Assembly: GCA_964036315.1 (NCBI GenBank) | Contig: OZ038517.1 | Span: 58,107,832-58,171,831 of the forward strand | From: Acanthosepion esculentum | Lineage: Eukaryota > Mollusca > Cephalopoda > Sepiida > Sepiidae | DNA length: 64,000 nucleotides | Reading direction: 5' to 3' | Shown here: positions 49,566 through 63,024 of the stretch, piece by piece | Position numbering within the stretch: position 1 is the first letter of the stretch | Layout: the number at the start of each line of letters is the position of its first letter | Translations under genes and position numbers: made by a program | Notes under the pieces: generated by a model | Databases searched by the model: none | What the model was told of the DNA's origin: nothing | What the model saw: the letters and a program-made list of their open reading frames with translations, nothing else

Positions 49566-52500
49566 AAATTATTGAAAATCGATATGGTATCGATCAGAAA
49601 ATATTGATTTTGACAATTTCCAACAGTTTACACAAAGTTTTATTGCAAATATTAAGTTTTACAAACTTTTGAAAAATATTGAAATTTCAATGCAAAAGCA
49701 AGCATTTCTAGCTTGTTTTTCAACGTTAAACGCGCTAGTTTGAAAATTGAATGTGCTGTTTGAAATCATTAGAAAACCAATAAAATTATTGAAAATCGAT
49801 ATGGTATCGATCAGAAAATATTGATTTTGACAATTTCCAACAGTTTACACAAAGTTTTATTGCAAATATTAAGTTTTACAAACTTTTGAAAAATATTGAA
49901 ATTTCAATGCAAAAGCAAGCATTTCTAGCTAGTTTTTCAACGTTAAACACGCTAGTTTGAAAATTGAATGTGCTGTTTGAAATCATTAGAAAACCAATAA
50001 AATTATTGAAAATCGATATGGTATCGATCAGAAAATATTGATTTTGACAATTTCCAACAGTTTACACAAAGTTTTATTGCAAATATTAAGTTTTACAAAC
50101 TTTTGAAAAATATTGAAATTTCAATGCAAAAGCAAGCATTTCTAGCTTGTTTTTCAACGTTAAACACGCTAGTTTGAAAATTGAATGTGCTGTTTGAAAT
50201 CATTAGAAAACCAATAAAATTATTGAAAATCGATATGGTATCGATCAGAAAATATTGATTTTGACAATTTCCAACAGTTTACACAAAGTCTTATTGCAAA
50301 TATTACGTTTTACAAACTTTTGAAAAATATTGAAATTTCAATGCAAAAGCAAGCATTTCTAGCTTGTTTTTCAACGTTAAACACGCTAGTTTGAAAATTG
50401 AATGTGCTGTTTGAAATCATTAGAAAACCAATAAAATTATTGAAAATCGATATGGTATCGATCAGAAAATATTGATTTTGACAATTTCCAACAGTTTACA
50501 CAAAGTTTTATTGCAAATATTAAGTTTTACAACCTTTTGAAAAATATTGAAATTTCAATGCAAAAGCAAGCATATCTAGCTAGTTTTTCAACGTTAAACA
50601 CGCTAGTTTGAAAATTGAATGTGCTGTTTGAAATCATTAGAAAACCAATAAAATTATTGAAAATCGATATGGTATCGATCAGAAAATATTGATTTTGACA
50701 ATTTCCAACAGTTTACACAAAGTTTTATTGCAAATATTAAGTTTTACAAACTTTTGAAAAATATTGAAATTTCAATGCAAAAGCAAGCATTTCTAGCTTG
50801 TTTTTCAACGTTAAACACGCTAGTTTGAAAATTGAATGTGCTGTTTGAAATCATTAGAAAACCAATAAAATTATTGAAAATCGATATGGTATCGATCAGA
50901 AAATATTGATTTTGACAATTTCCAACAGTTTACACAAAGTTTTATTGCAAATATTAAGTTTTACAAACTTTTGAAAAATATTGAAATTTCAATGCAAAAG
51001 CAAGCATTTCTAGCTTGTTTTTCAACGTTAAACACGCTAGTTTGAAAATTGAATGTGCTGTTTGAAATCATTAGAAAACCAATAAAATTATTGAAAATCG
51101 ATATGGTATCGATCAGAAAATATTGATTTTGACAATTTCCAACAGTTTACACAAAGTTTTATTGCAAATATTACGTTTTACAAACTTTTGAAAAATATTG
51201 AAATTTCAATGCAAAAGCAAGCATTTCTAGCTTGTTTTTCAACGTTAAACACGCTAGTTTGAAAATTGAATGTGCTGTTTGAAATCATTAGAAAACCAAT
51301 AAAATTATTGAAAATCGATATGGTATCGATCAGAAAATATTGATTTTGACAATTTCCAACAGTTTACACAAAGTTTTATTGCAAATATTAAGTTTTACAA
51401 CCTTTTGAAAAATATTGAAATTTCAATGCAAAAGCAAGCATATCTAGCTAGTTTTTCAACGTTAAACACGCTAGTTTGAAAATTGAATGTGCTGTTTGAA
51501 ATCATTAGAAAACCAATAAAATTATTGAAAATCGATATGGTATCGATCAGAAAATATTGATTTTGACAATTTCCAACAGTTTACACAAAGTTTTATTGCA
51601 AATATTAAGTTTTACAAACTTTTGAAAAATATTGAAATTTCAATGCAAAAGCAAGCATTTCTAGCTTGTTTTTCAACGTTAAACACGCTAGTTTGAAAAT
51701 TGAATGTGCTGTTTGAAATCATTAGAAAACCAATAAAATTATTGAAAATCGATATGGTATCGATCAGAAAATATTGATTTTGACAATTTCCAACAGTTTA
51801 CACAAAGTTTTATTGCAAATATTAAGTTTTACAAACTTTTGAAAAATATTGAAATTTCAATGCAAAAGCAAGCATTTCTAGCTTGTTTTTCAACGTTAAA
51901 CGCGCTAGTTTGAAAATTGAATGTGCTGTTTAAAATCATTAGAAAACCAATAAAATTATTGAAAATCGATATGGTATCGATCAGAAAATATTGATTTTGA
52001 CAATTTCCAACAGTTTACACAAAGTTTTATTGCAAATATTAAGTTTTACAAACTTTTGAAAAATATTGAAATTTCAATGCAAAAGCAAGCATTTCTAGCT
52101 AGTTTTTCAACGTTAAACACGCTAGTTTGAAAATTGAATGTGCTGTTTGAAATCATTAGAAAACCAATAAAATTATTGAAAATCGATATGGTATCGATCA
52201 GAAAATATTGATTTTGACAATTTCCAACAGTTTACACAAAGTTTTATTGCAAATATTAAGTTTTACAAACTTTTGAAAAATATTGAAATTTCAATGCAAA
52301 AGCAAGCATTTCTAGCTTGTTTTTCAACGTTAAACACGCTAGTTTGAAAATTGAATGTGCTGTTTGAAATCATTAGAAAACCAATAAAATTATTGAAAAT
52401 CGATATGGTATCGATCAGAAAATATTGATTTTGACAATTTCCAACAGTTTACACAAAGTTTTATTGCAAATATTACGTTTTACAAACTTTTGAAAAATAT

Positions 52501-52603
52501 TGAAATTTCAATGCAAAAGCAAGCATTTCTAGCTTGTTTTTCAACGTTAAACACGCTAGTTTGAAAATTGAATGTGCTGTTTGAAATCATTAGAAAACCA
52601 ATA
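49566..52603. repeat. Overlapping 4-unit (868 bp) and 10-unit (2170 bp) higher-order repeats
   Basis: ATTACGTTTT units followed by ACAACCTTTTG/CATATCTAG units start at 50217 and 51085 (868 apart; ACAACC at 50529 and 51397). In addition 49566-50433 (D with AAACGCGC, B, D, ATTACG) matches 51736-52603; AAACGCGC is at about 49731 and 51901, 2170 apart. GTCTTATTG (about 50289) is private. Confidence 0.85.
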
Positions 52604-53037
52604 AAATTATTGAAAATCGATATGGTATCGATCAGAAAATATTGATTTTGACAATTTCCAACAGTTTACACAAAGTTTTATTGCAAATATTAAGTTTTAC
52701 AAACTTTTGAAAAATATTGAAATTTCAATGCAAAAGCAAGCATTTCTAGCTAGTTTTTCAACGTTAAACACGCTAGTTTGAAAATTGAATGTGCTGTTTG
52801 AAATCATAAGAAAACCAATAAAATTATTGAAAATCGATATGGTATCGATCAGAAAATATTGATTTTGACAATTTCCAACAGTTTACACAAAGTTTTATTG
52901 CAAATATTATGTTTTACAAACTTTTGAAAAATATTGAAATTTCAATGCAAAAGCAAGCAATTCTAGCTTGTTTTTCAACGTTAAACACGCTAGTTTGAAA
53001 ATTGAATGTGCTGTTTGAAATCATTAGAAAACCAATA
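52604..53037. repeat. Two transition units before the E run
   Basis: A B unit ending ATCATAAG, then a unit with ATTATGTTTT and the hybrid window CAATTCTAGCTTG (E left half, D right half), which suggests a crossover or conversion inside the variable window. Confidence 0.6.
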
Positions 53038-54122
53038 AAATTATTGAAAATCGATATGGTATCGATCAGAAAATATTGATTTTGACAATTTCCAACAGTT
53101 TACACAAAGTTTTATTGCAAATATTAAGTTTTACAAACTTTTGAAAAATATTGAAATTTCAATGCAAAAGCAAGCAATTCTAGCTAGTTTTTCAACGTTA
53201 AACACGCTAGTTTGAAAATTGAATGTGCTGTTTGAAATCATTAGAAAACCAATAAAATTATTGAAAATCGATATGGTATCGATCAGAAAATATTGATTTT
53301 GACAATTTCCAACAGTTTACACAAAGTTTTATTGCAAATATTAAGTTTTACAAACTTTTGAAAAATATTGAAATTTCAATGCAAAAGCAAGCAATTCTAG
53401 CTAGTTTTTCAACGTTAAACACGCTAGTTTGAAAATTGAATGTGCTGTTTGAAATCATTAGAAAACCAATAAAATTATTGAAAATCGATATGGTATCGAT
53501 CAGAAAATATTGATTTTGACAATTTCCAACAGTTTACACAAAGTTTTATTGCAAATATTAAGTTTTACAAACTTTTGAAAAATATTGAAATTTCAATGCA
53601 AAAGCAAGCAATTCTAGCTAGTTTTTCAACGTTAAACACGCTAGTTTGAAAATTGAATGTGCTGTTTGAAATCATTAGAAAACCAATAAAATTATTGAAA
53701 ATCGATATGGTATCGATCAGAAAATATTGATTTTGACAATTTCCAACAGTTTACACAAAGTTTTATTGCAAATATTAAGTTTTACAAACTTTTGAAAAAT
53801 ATTGAAATTTCAATGCAAAAGCAAGCAATTCTAGCTAGTTTTTCAACGTTAAACACGCTAGTTTGAAAATTGAATGTGCTGTTTGAAATCATTAGAAAAC
53901 CAATAAAATTATTGAAAATCGATATGGTATCGATCAGAAAATATTGATTTTGACAATTTCCAACAGTTTACACAAAGTTTTATTGCAAATATTAAGTTTT
54001 ACAAACTTTTGAAAAATATTGAAATTTCAATGCAAAAGCAAGCAATTCTAGCTAGTTTTTCAACGTTAAACACGCTAGTTTGAAAATTGAATGTGCTGTT
54101 TGAAATCATTAGAAAACCAATA
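53038..54122. repeat. Run of five apparently identical E units
   Basis: Units starting at 53038, 53255, 53472, 53689 and 53906 show no differences that I can see by eye. This is a plain monomeric expansion. A D unit follows at 54123, then two more E units at 54340 and 54557. Confidence 0.85.
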
Positions 54123-54990
54123 AAATTATTGAAAATCGATATGGTATCGATCAGAAAATATTGATTTTGACAATTTCCAACAGTTTACACAAAGTTTTAT
54201 TGCAAATATTAAGTTTTACAAACTTTTGAAAAATATTGAAATTTCAATGCAAAAGCAAGCATTTCTAGCTTGTTTTTCAACGTTAAACACGCTAGTTTGA
54301 AAATTGAATGTGCTGTTTGAAATCATTAGAAAACCAATAAAATTATTGAAAATCGATATGGTATCGATCAGAAAATATTGATTTTGACAATTTCCAACAG
54401 TTTACACAAAGTTTTATTGCAAATATTAAGTTTTACAAACTTTTGAAAAATATTGAAATTTCAATGCAAAAGCAAGCAATTCTAGCTAGTTTTTCAACGT
54501 TAAACACGCTAGTTTGAAAATTGAATGTGCTGTTTGAAATCATTAGAAAACCAATAAAATTATTGAAAATCGATATGGTATCGATCAGAAAATATTGATT
54601 TTGACAATTTCCAACAGTTTACACAAAGTTTTATTGCAAATATTAAGTTTTACAAACTTTTGAAAAATATTGAAATTTCAATGCAAAAGCAAGCAATTCT
54701 AGCTAGTTTTTCAACGTTAAACACGCTAGTTTGAAAATTGAATGTGCTGTTTGAAATCATTAGAAAACCAATAAAATTATTGAAAATCGATATTGTATCG
54801 ATCAGAAAATATTGATATTGAAAATTTCCAACAGTTTACACAAAGTTTTATTGCAAATATTAAGTTTTACAAACTTTTGAAAAATATTGAAATTTCAATG
54901 CAAAAGCAAGCATTTCTAGCTAGTTTTTCAACGTTAAACACGCTAGTTTGAAAATTGAATGTGCTGTTTGATATCATTAGAAAACCAATA
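54123..54990. repeat. Four units D-E-E-B between the E run and the 6-unit repeat
   Basis: The B unit at 54774 has spacer TTG in the first inverted repeat and GATATTGAAAATTT downstream, and ends GTTTGATATC. Otherwise the units are standard. Confidence 0.65.
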
Positions 54991-56292
54991 AAATTATTGA
55001 AAATCGATATGGTATCGATCAGAAAATATTGATTTTGACAATTTCCAACAGTTTACACAAAGTTTTATTGCAAATATTAAGTTTTACAAAATTTGAAAAA
55101 TATTGAAATTTCAATGCAAAAGCAAGCATTTCTAGCTTGTTTTTCAACGTTAAACACGCTAGTTTGAAAATTGAATGTGCTGTTTGAAATCATTAGAAAA
55201 CCAAAAAAATTATTGAAAATCGATATGGTATCGATCAGAAAATATTGATTTTGACAATTTCCAACAGTTTACACAAAGTTTTATTGCAAATATTAAGTTT
55301 TACAAACTTTTGAAAAATATTGAAATTTCAATGCAAAAGCAAGCAATTCTAGCTAGTTTTTCAACGTTAAACACGCTAGTTTGAAAATTGAATGTGCTGT
55401 TTGAAATCATTAGAAAACCAATAAAATTATTGAAAATCGATATGGTATCGATCAGAAAATATTGATTTTGAAAATTTCCAACAGTTTACACAAAGTTTTA
55501 TTGCAAATATTAAGTTTTACAAACTTTTGAAAAATATTGAAATTTCAATGCAAAAGCAAGCATTTCTAGCTTGTTTTTCAACGTTAAACACGCTAGTTTG
55601 AAAATTGAATGTACTGTTTGAAATCATTAAGAAAACCAATAAAATTATTGAAAATCGATATGGTATCGATCAGAAAATATTGATTTTGACAATTTCCAAC
55701 AGTTTACACAAAGTTTTATTGCAAATATTAAGTTTTACAAACTTTTGAAAAATATTGAAATTTCAATGCAAAAGCAAGCATTTCTAGCTAGTTTTTCAAC
55801 GTTAAACACGCTAGTTTGAAAATTGAATGTGCTGTTTGAAATCATTAGAAAACCAATAAAATTATTGAAAATCGATATGGTATCGATCAGAAAATATTGA
55901 TTTTGACAATTCCCAACAGTTTACACAAAGTTTTATTGCAAATATTAAGTTTTACAAACTTTTGAAAAATATTGAAATTTCAATGCAAAAGCAAGCATTT
56001 CTAGCTTGTTTTTCAACGTTAAACACGCTAGTTTGAAAATTGAATGTGCTGTTTGAAATCATTAGAAAACCAATAAAATTATTGAAAATCGATATGGTAT
56101 CGATCAGAAAATATTGATTTTGACAATTTCCAACAGTTTACACAAAGTTTTATTGCAAATATTAAGTTTTACAAACTTTTGAAAAATATTGAAATTTCAA
56201 TGCAAAAGCAAGCAATTCTAGCTAGTTTTTCAACGTTAAACACGCTAGTTTGAAAATTGAATGTGCTGTTTGAAATCATTAGAAAACCAATA
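54991..56292. repeat. 6-unit higher-order repeat (1302 bp), copy 1
   Basis: Order: D with CAAAATTTG deletion ending CCAAAAAAATT, E, D with GAAAATTTCC and TGTACTG and the insertion ATCATTAAG, B, D with AATTCCCAAC, E. All private markers recur 1302-1303 bases later. One deletion and one insertion cancel, giving exactly 1302. Confidence 0.92.
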
Positions 56293-57594
56293 AAATTATT
56301 GAAAATCGATATGGTATCGATCAGAAAATATTGATTTTGACAATTTCCAACAGTTTACACAAAGTTTTATTGCAAATATTAAGTTTTACAAAATTTGAAA
56401 AATATTGAAATTTCAATGCAAAAGCAAGCATTTCTAGCTTGTTTTTCAACGTTAAACACGCTAGTTTGAAAATTGAATGTGCTGTTTGAAATCATTAGAA
56501 AACCAAAAAAATTATTGAAAATCGATATGGTATCGATCAGAAAATATTGATTTTGACAATTTCCAACAGTTTACACAAAGTTTTATTGCAAATATTAAGT
56601 TTTACAAACTTTTGAAAAATATTGAAATTTCAATGCAAAAGCAAGCAATTCTAGCTAGTTTTTCAACGTTAAACACGCTAGTTTGAAAATTGAATGTGCT
56701 GTTTGAAATCATTAGAAAACCAATAAAATTATTGAAAATCGATATGGTATCGATCAGAAAATATTGATTTTGAAAATTTCCAACAGTTTACACAAAGTTT
56801 TATTGCAAATATTAAGTTTTACAAACTTTTGAAAAATATTGAAATTTCAATGCAAAAGCAAGCATTTCTAGCTTGTTTTTCAACGTTAAACACGCTAGTT
56901 TGAAAATTGAATGTACTGTTTGAAATCATTAAGAAAACCAATAAAATTATTGAAAATCGATATGGTATCGATCAGAAAATATTGATTTTGACAATTTCCA
57001 ACAGTTTACACAAAGTTTTATTGCAAATATTAAGTTTTACAAACTTTTGAAAAATATTGAAATTTCAATGCAAAAGCAAGCATTTCTAGCTAGTTTTTCA
57101 ACGTTAAACACGCTAGTTTGAAAATTGAATGTGCTGTTTGAAATCATTAGAAAACCAATAAAATTATTGAAAATCGATATGGTATCGATCAGAAAATATT
57201 GATTTTGACAATTCCCAACAGTTTACACAAAGTTTTATTGCAAATATTAAGTTTTACAAACTTTTGAAAAATATTGAAATTTCAATGCAAAAGCAAGCAT
57301 TTCTAGCTTGTTTTTCAACGTTAAACACGCTAGTTTGAAAATTGAATGTGCTGTTTGAAATCATTAGAAAACCAATAAAATTATTGAAAATCGATATGGT
57401 ATCGATCAGAAAATATTGATTTTGACAATTTCCAACAGTTTACACAAAGTTTTATTGCAAATATTAAGTTTTACAAACTTTTGAAAAATATTGAAATTTC
57501 AATGCAAAAGCAAGCAATTCTAGCTAGTTTTTCAACGTTAAACACGCTAGTTTGAAAATTGAATGTGCTGTTTGAAATCATTAGAAAACCAATA
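56293..57594. repeat. 6-unit higher-order repeat (1302 bp), copy 2
   Basis: This full second copy keeps CAAAATTTG (about 56390), CCAAAAAAATT (about 56503), TGTACTG with ATCATTAAG (about 56912-56931) and AATTCCCAAC (about 57212). I see no private difference from copy 1. Confidence 0.92.
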
Positions 57595-59332
57595 AAATTA
57601 TTGAAAATCGATATGGTATCGATCAGAAAATATTGATTTTGACAATTTCCAACAGTTTACACAAAGTTTTATTGCAAATATTAAGTTTTACAAACTTTTG
57701 AAAAATATTGAAATTTCAATGCAAAAGCAAGCATTTCTAGCTTGTTTTTCAACGTTAAAACACGCTAGTTTGAAAATTGAATGTGCTGTTTGAAATCATT
57801 AGAAAACCAATAAAATTATTGAAAATCGATATGGTATCGATCAGAAAATATTGATTTTGACAATTTCCAACAGTTTACACAAAGTTTTATTGCAAATATC
57901 AAGTTTTACAAACTTTTGAAAAATATTGAAATTTCAATGCAAAAGCAAGCATTTCTAGCTAGTTTTTCAACGTTAAACACGCTAGTTTGAAAATTGAATG
58001 TGCTGTTTGAAATCATTAGAAAACCAATAAAATTATTGAAAATCGATATGGTATCGATCAGAAAATATTGATTTTGACAATTTCCAACAGTTTACACAAA
58101 GTTTTATTGCAAATATTAAGTTTTACAAACTTTTGAAAAATATTGAAATTTCAATGCAAAAGCAAGCATTTCTAGCTTGTTTTTCAACGTTAAAACACGC
58201 TAGTTTGAAAATTGAATGTGCTGTTTGAAATCATTAGAAAACCAATAAAATTATTGAAAATCGATATGGTATCGATCAGAAAATATTGATTTTGACAATT
58301 TCCAACAGTTTACACAAAGTTTTATTGCAAATATCAAGTTTTACAAACTTTTGAAAAATATTGAAATTTCAATGCAAAAGCAAGCATTTCTAGCTAGTTT
58401 TTCAACGTTAAACACGCTAGTTTGAAAATTGAATGTGCTGTTTGAAATCATTAGAAAACCAATAAAATTATTGAAAATCGATATGGTATCGATCAGAAAA
58501 TATTGATTTTGACAATTTCCAACAGTTTACACAAAGTTTTATTGCAAATATTAAGTTTTACAAACTTTTGAAAAATATTGAAATTTCAATGCAAAAGCAA
58601 GCATTTCTAGCTTGTTTTTCAACGTTAAACACGCTAGTTTGAAAATTGAATGTGCTGTTTGAAATCATTAGAAAACCAATAAAATTATTGAAAATCGATA
58701 TGGTATCGATCAGAAAATATTGATTTTGACAATTTCCAACAGTTTACACAAAGTTTTATTGCAAATATTAAGTTTTACAAACTTTTGAAAAATATTGAAA
58801 TTTCAATGCAAAAGCAAGCATTTCTAGCTAGTTTTTCAACGTTAAACACGCTAGTTTGAAAATTGAATGTGCTGTTTGAAATCATTAGAAAACCAATAAA
58901 ATTATTGAAAATCGATATGGTATCGATCAGAAAATATTGATTTTGACAATTCCCAACAGTTTACACAAAGTTTTATTGCAAATATTAAGTTTTACAAACT
59001 TTTGAAAAATATTGAAATTTCAATGCAAAAGCAAGCATTTCTAGCTTGTTTTTCAACGTTAAACACGCTAGTTTGAAAATTGAATGTGCTGTTTGAAATC
59101 ATTAGAAAACCAATAAAATTATTGAAAATCGATATGGTATCGATCAGAAAATATTGATTTTGACAATTTCCAACAGTTTACACAAAGTTTTATTGCAAAT
59201 ATTAAGTTTTACAAACTTTTGAAAAATATTGAAATTTCAATGCAAAAGCAAGCAATTCTAGCTAGTTTTTCAACGTTAAACACGCTAGTTTGAAAATTGA
59301 ATGTGCTGTTTGAAATCATTAGAAAACCAATA
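57595..59332. repeat. Hybrid zone between two 6-unit repeats
   Basis: Units 57595 (GTTAAAACACGC insertion) and 57813 (AATATCAAG) form a pair repeated at 58030 and 58248. D and B units follow (58465, 58682), then AATTCCCAAC D (58899) and E (59116), which are the last two positions of the earlier 6-unit repeat. So 58030-59332 (1303 bp) has four units of the right-hand repeat and two of the left-hand one. Confidence 0.8.
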
Positions 59333-60635
59333 AAATTATTGAAAATCGATATGGTATCGATCAGAAAATATTGATTTTGACAATTTCCAACAGTTTACAC
59401 AAAGTTTTATTGCAAATATTAAGTTTTACAAACTTTTGAAAAATATTGAAATTTCAATGCAAAAGCAAGCATTTCTAGCTTGTTTTTCAACGTTAAAACA
59501 CGCTAGTTTGAAAATTGAATGTGCTGTTTGAAATCATTAGAAAACCAATAAAATTATTGAAAATCGATATGGTATCGATCAGAAAATATTGATTTTGACA
59601 ATTTCCAACAGTTTACACAAAGTTTTATTGCAAATATCAAGTTTTACAAACTTTTGAAAAATATTGAAATTTCAATGCAAAAGCAAGCATTTCTAGCTAG
59701 TTTTTCAACGTTAAACACGCTAGTTTGAAAATTGAATGTGCTGTTTGAAATCATTAGAAAACCAATAAAATTATTGAAAATCGATATGGTATCGATCAGA
59801 AAATATTGATTTTGACAATTTCCAACAGTTTACACAAAGTTTTATTGCAAATATTAAGTTTTACAAACTTTTGAAAAATATTGAAATTTCAATGCAAAAG
59901 CAAGCATTTCTAGCTTGTTTTTCAACGTTAAACACGCTAGTTTGAAAATTGAATGTGCTGTTTGAAATCATTAGAAAACCAATAAAATTATTGAAAATCG
60001 ATATGGTATCGATCAGAAAATATTGATTTTGACAATTTCCAACAGTTTACACAAAGTTTTATTGCAAATATTAAGTTTTACAAACTTTTGAAAAATATTG
60101 AAATTTCAATGCAAAAGCAAGCATTTCTAGCTAGTTTTTCAACGTTAAACACGCTAGTTTGAAAATTGAATGTGCTGTTTGAAATCATTAGAAAACCAAT
60201 AAAATTATTGAAAATCGATATGGTATCGATCAGAAAATATTGATTTTGACAATTTCCAACAGTTTACACAAAGTTTTATTGCAAATATTAAGTTTTACAA
60301 ACTGTTGAAAAATATTGAAATTTCAATGCAAAAGCAAGCATTTCTAGCTTGTTTTTCAACGTCAAACACGCTAGTTTGAAAATTGAATGTGCTGTTTGAA
60401 ATCATTAGAAAACCAATAAAATTATTGAAAATCGATATGGTATCGATCAGAAAATATTGATTTTGACAATTTCCAACAGTTTACACAAAGTTTTATTGCA
60501 AATATTAAGTTTTACAAACTTTTGAAAAATATTGAAATTTCAATGCAAAAGCAAGCATTTCTAGCTAGTTTTTCAACGTTAAACACGCTAGTTTGAAAAT
60601 TGAATGTGCTGTTTGAAATCATTAGAAAACCAATA
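59333..60635. repeat. 6-unit higher-order repeat (1303 bp), copy 1
   Basis: Order: D with GTTAAAACACGC (one-base insertion), B with AATATCAAG, D, B, D with ACAAACTGTTG and ACGTCAAAC, B. D and B alternate strictly. GTTAAAAC lies at 59492, 60795 and 62098, each 1303 apart. Confidence 0.92.
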
Positions 60636-61938
60636 AAATTATTGAAAATCGATATGGTATCGATCAGAAAATATTGATTTTGACAATTTCCAACAGTTTA
60701 CACAAAGTTTTATTGCAAATATTAAGTTTTACAAACTTTTGAAAAATATTGAAATTTCAATGCAAAAGCAAGCATTTCTAGCTTGTTTTTCAACGTTAAA
60801 ACACGCTAGTTTGAAAATTGAATGTGCTGTTTGAAATCATTAGAAAACCAATAAAATTATTGAAAATCGATATGGTATCGATCAGAAAATATTGATTTTG
60901 ACAATTTCCAACAGTTTACACAAAGTTTTATTGCAAATATCAAGTTTTACAAACTTTTGAAAAATATTGAAATTTCAATGCAAAAGCAAGCATTTCTAGC
61001 TAGTTTTTCAACGTTAAACACGCTAGTTTGAAAATTGAATGTGCTGTTTGAAATCATTAGAAAACCAATAAAATTATTGAAAATCGATATGGTATCGATC
61101 AGAAAATATTGATTTTGACAATTTCCAACAGTTTACACAAAGTTTTATTGCAAATATTAAGTTTTACAAACTTTTGAAAAATATTGAAATTTCAATGCAA
61201 AAGCAAGCATTTCTAGCTTGTTTTTCAACGTTAAACACGCTAGTTTGAAAATTGAATGTGCTGTTTGAAATCATTAGAAAACCAATAAAATTATTGAAAA
61301 TCGATATGGTATCGATCAGAAAATATTGATTTTGACAATTTCCAACAGTTTACACAAAGTTTTATTGCAAATATTAAGTTTTACAAACTTTTGAAAAATA
61401 TTGAAATTTCAATGCAAAAGCAAGCATTTCTAGCTAGTTTTTCAACGTTAAACACGCTAGTTTGAAAATTGAATGTGCTGTTTGAAATCATTAGAAAACC
61501 AATAAAATTATTGAAAATCGATATGGTATCGATCAGAAAATATTGATTTTGACAATTTCCAACAGTTTACACAAAGTTTTATTGCAAATATTAAGTTTTA
61601 CAAACTGTTGAAAAATATTGAAATTTCAATGCAAAAGCAAGCATTTCTAGCTTGTTTTTCAACGTCAAACACGCTAGTTTGAAAATTGAATGTGCTGTTT
61701 GAAATCATTAGAAAACCAATAAAATTATTGAAAATCGATATGGTATCGATCAGAAAATATTGATTTTGACAATTTCCAACAGTTTACACAAAGTTTTATT
61801 GCAAATATTAAGTTTTACAAACTTTTGAAAAATATTGAAATTTCAATGCAAAAGCAAGCATTTCTAGCTAGTTTTTCAACGTTAAACACGCTAGTTTGAA
61901 AATTGAATGTGCTGTTTGAAATCATTAGAAAACCAATA
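60636..61938. repeat. 6-unit higher-order repeat (1303 bp), copy 2
   Basis: This copy keeps all markers of copy 1, including ACTGTTG (about 61606) and GTCAAAC (61664). I see no private differences. Confidence 0.92.
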
Positions 61939-63024
61939 AAATTATTGAAAATCGATATGGTATCGATCAGAAAATATTGATTTTGACAATTTCCAACAGT
62001 TTACACAAAGTTTTATTGCAAATATTAAGTTTTACAAACTTTTGAAAAATATTGAAATTTCAATGCAAAAGCAAGCATTTCTAGCTTGTTTTTCAACGTT
62101 AAAACACGCTAGTTTGAAAATTGAATGTGCTGTTTGAAATCATTAGAAAACCAATAAAATTATTGAAAATCGATATGGTATCGATCAGAAAATATTGATT
62201 TTGACAATTTCCAACAGTTTACACAAAGTTTTATTGCAAATATCAAGTTTTACAAACTTTTGAAAAATATTGAAATTTCAATGCAAAAGCAAGCATTTCT
62301 AGCTAGTTTTTCAACGTTAAACACGCTAGTTTGAAAATTGAATGTGCTGTTTGAAATCATTAGAAAACCAATAAAATTATTGAAAATCGATATGGTATCG
62401 ATCAGAAAATATTGATTTTGACAATTTCCAACAGTTTACACAAAGTTTTATTGCAAATATTAAGTTTTACAAACTTTTGAAAAATATTGAAATTTCAATG
62501 CAAAAGCAAGCATTTCTAGCTTGTTTTTCAACGTTAAACACGCTAGTTTGAAAATTGAATGTGCTGTTTGAAATCATTAGAAAACCAATAAAATTATTGA
62601 AAATCGATATGGTATCGATCAGAAAATATTGATTTTGACAATTTCCAACAGTTTACACAAAGTTTTATTGCAAATATTAAGTTTTACAAACTTTTGAAAA
62701 ATATTGAAATTTCAATGCAAAAGCAAGCATTTCTAGCTAGTTTTTCAACGTTAAACACGCTAGTTTGAAAATTGAATGTGCTGTTTGAAATCATTAGAAA
62801 ACCAATAAAATTATTGAAAATCGATATGGTATCGATCAGAAAATATTGATTTTGACAATTTCCAACAGTTTACACAAAGTTTTATTGCAAATATTAAGTT
62901 TTACAAACTTTTGAAAAATATTGAAATTTCAATGCAAAAGCAAGCATTTCTAGCTTGTTTTTCAACGTCAAACACGCTAGTTTGAAAATTGAATGTGCTG
63001 TTTGAAATCATTAGAAAACCAATA
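61939..63024. repeat. 6-unit higher-order repeat, partial copy 3 (five units)
   Basis: GTTAAAAC (62098), AATATCAAG (about 62240) and GTCAAAC (62967) are present. The fifth unit lacks ACTGTTG, and the sixth position is an E unit instead of B, so the repeat breaks here. Confidence 0.85.
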
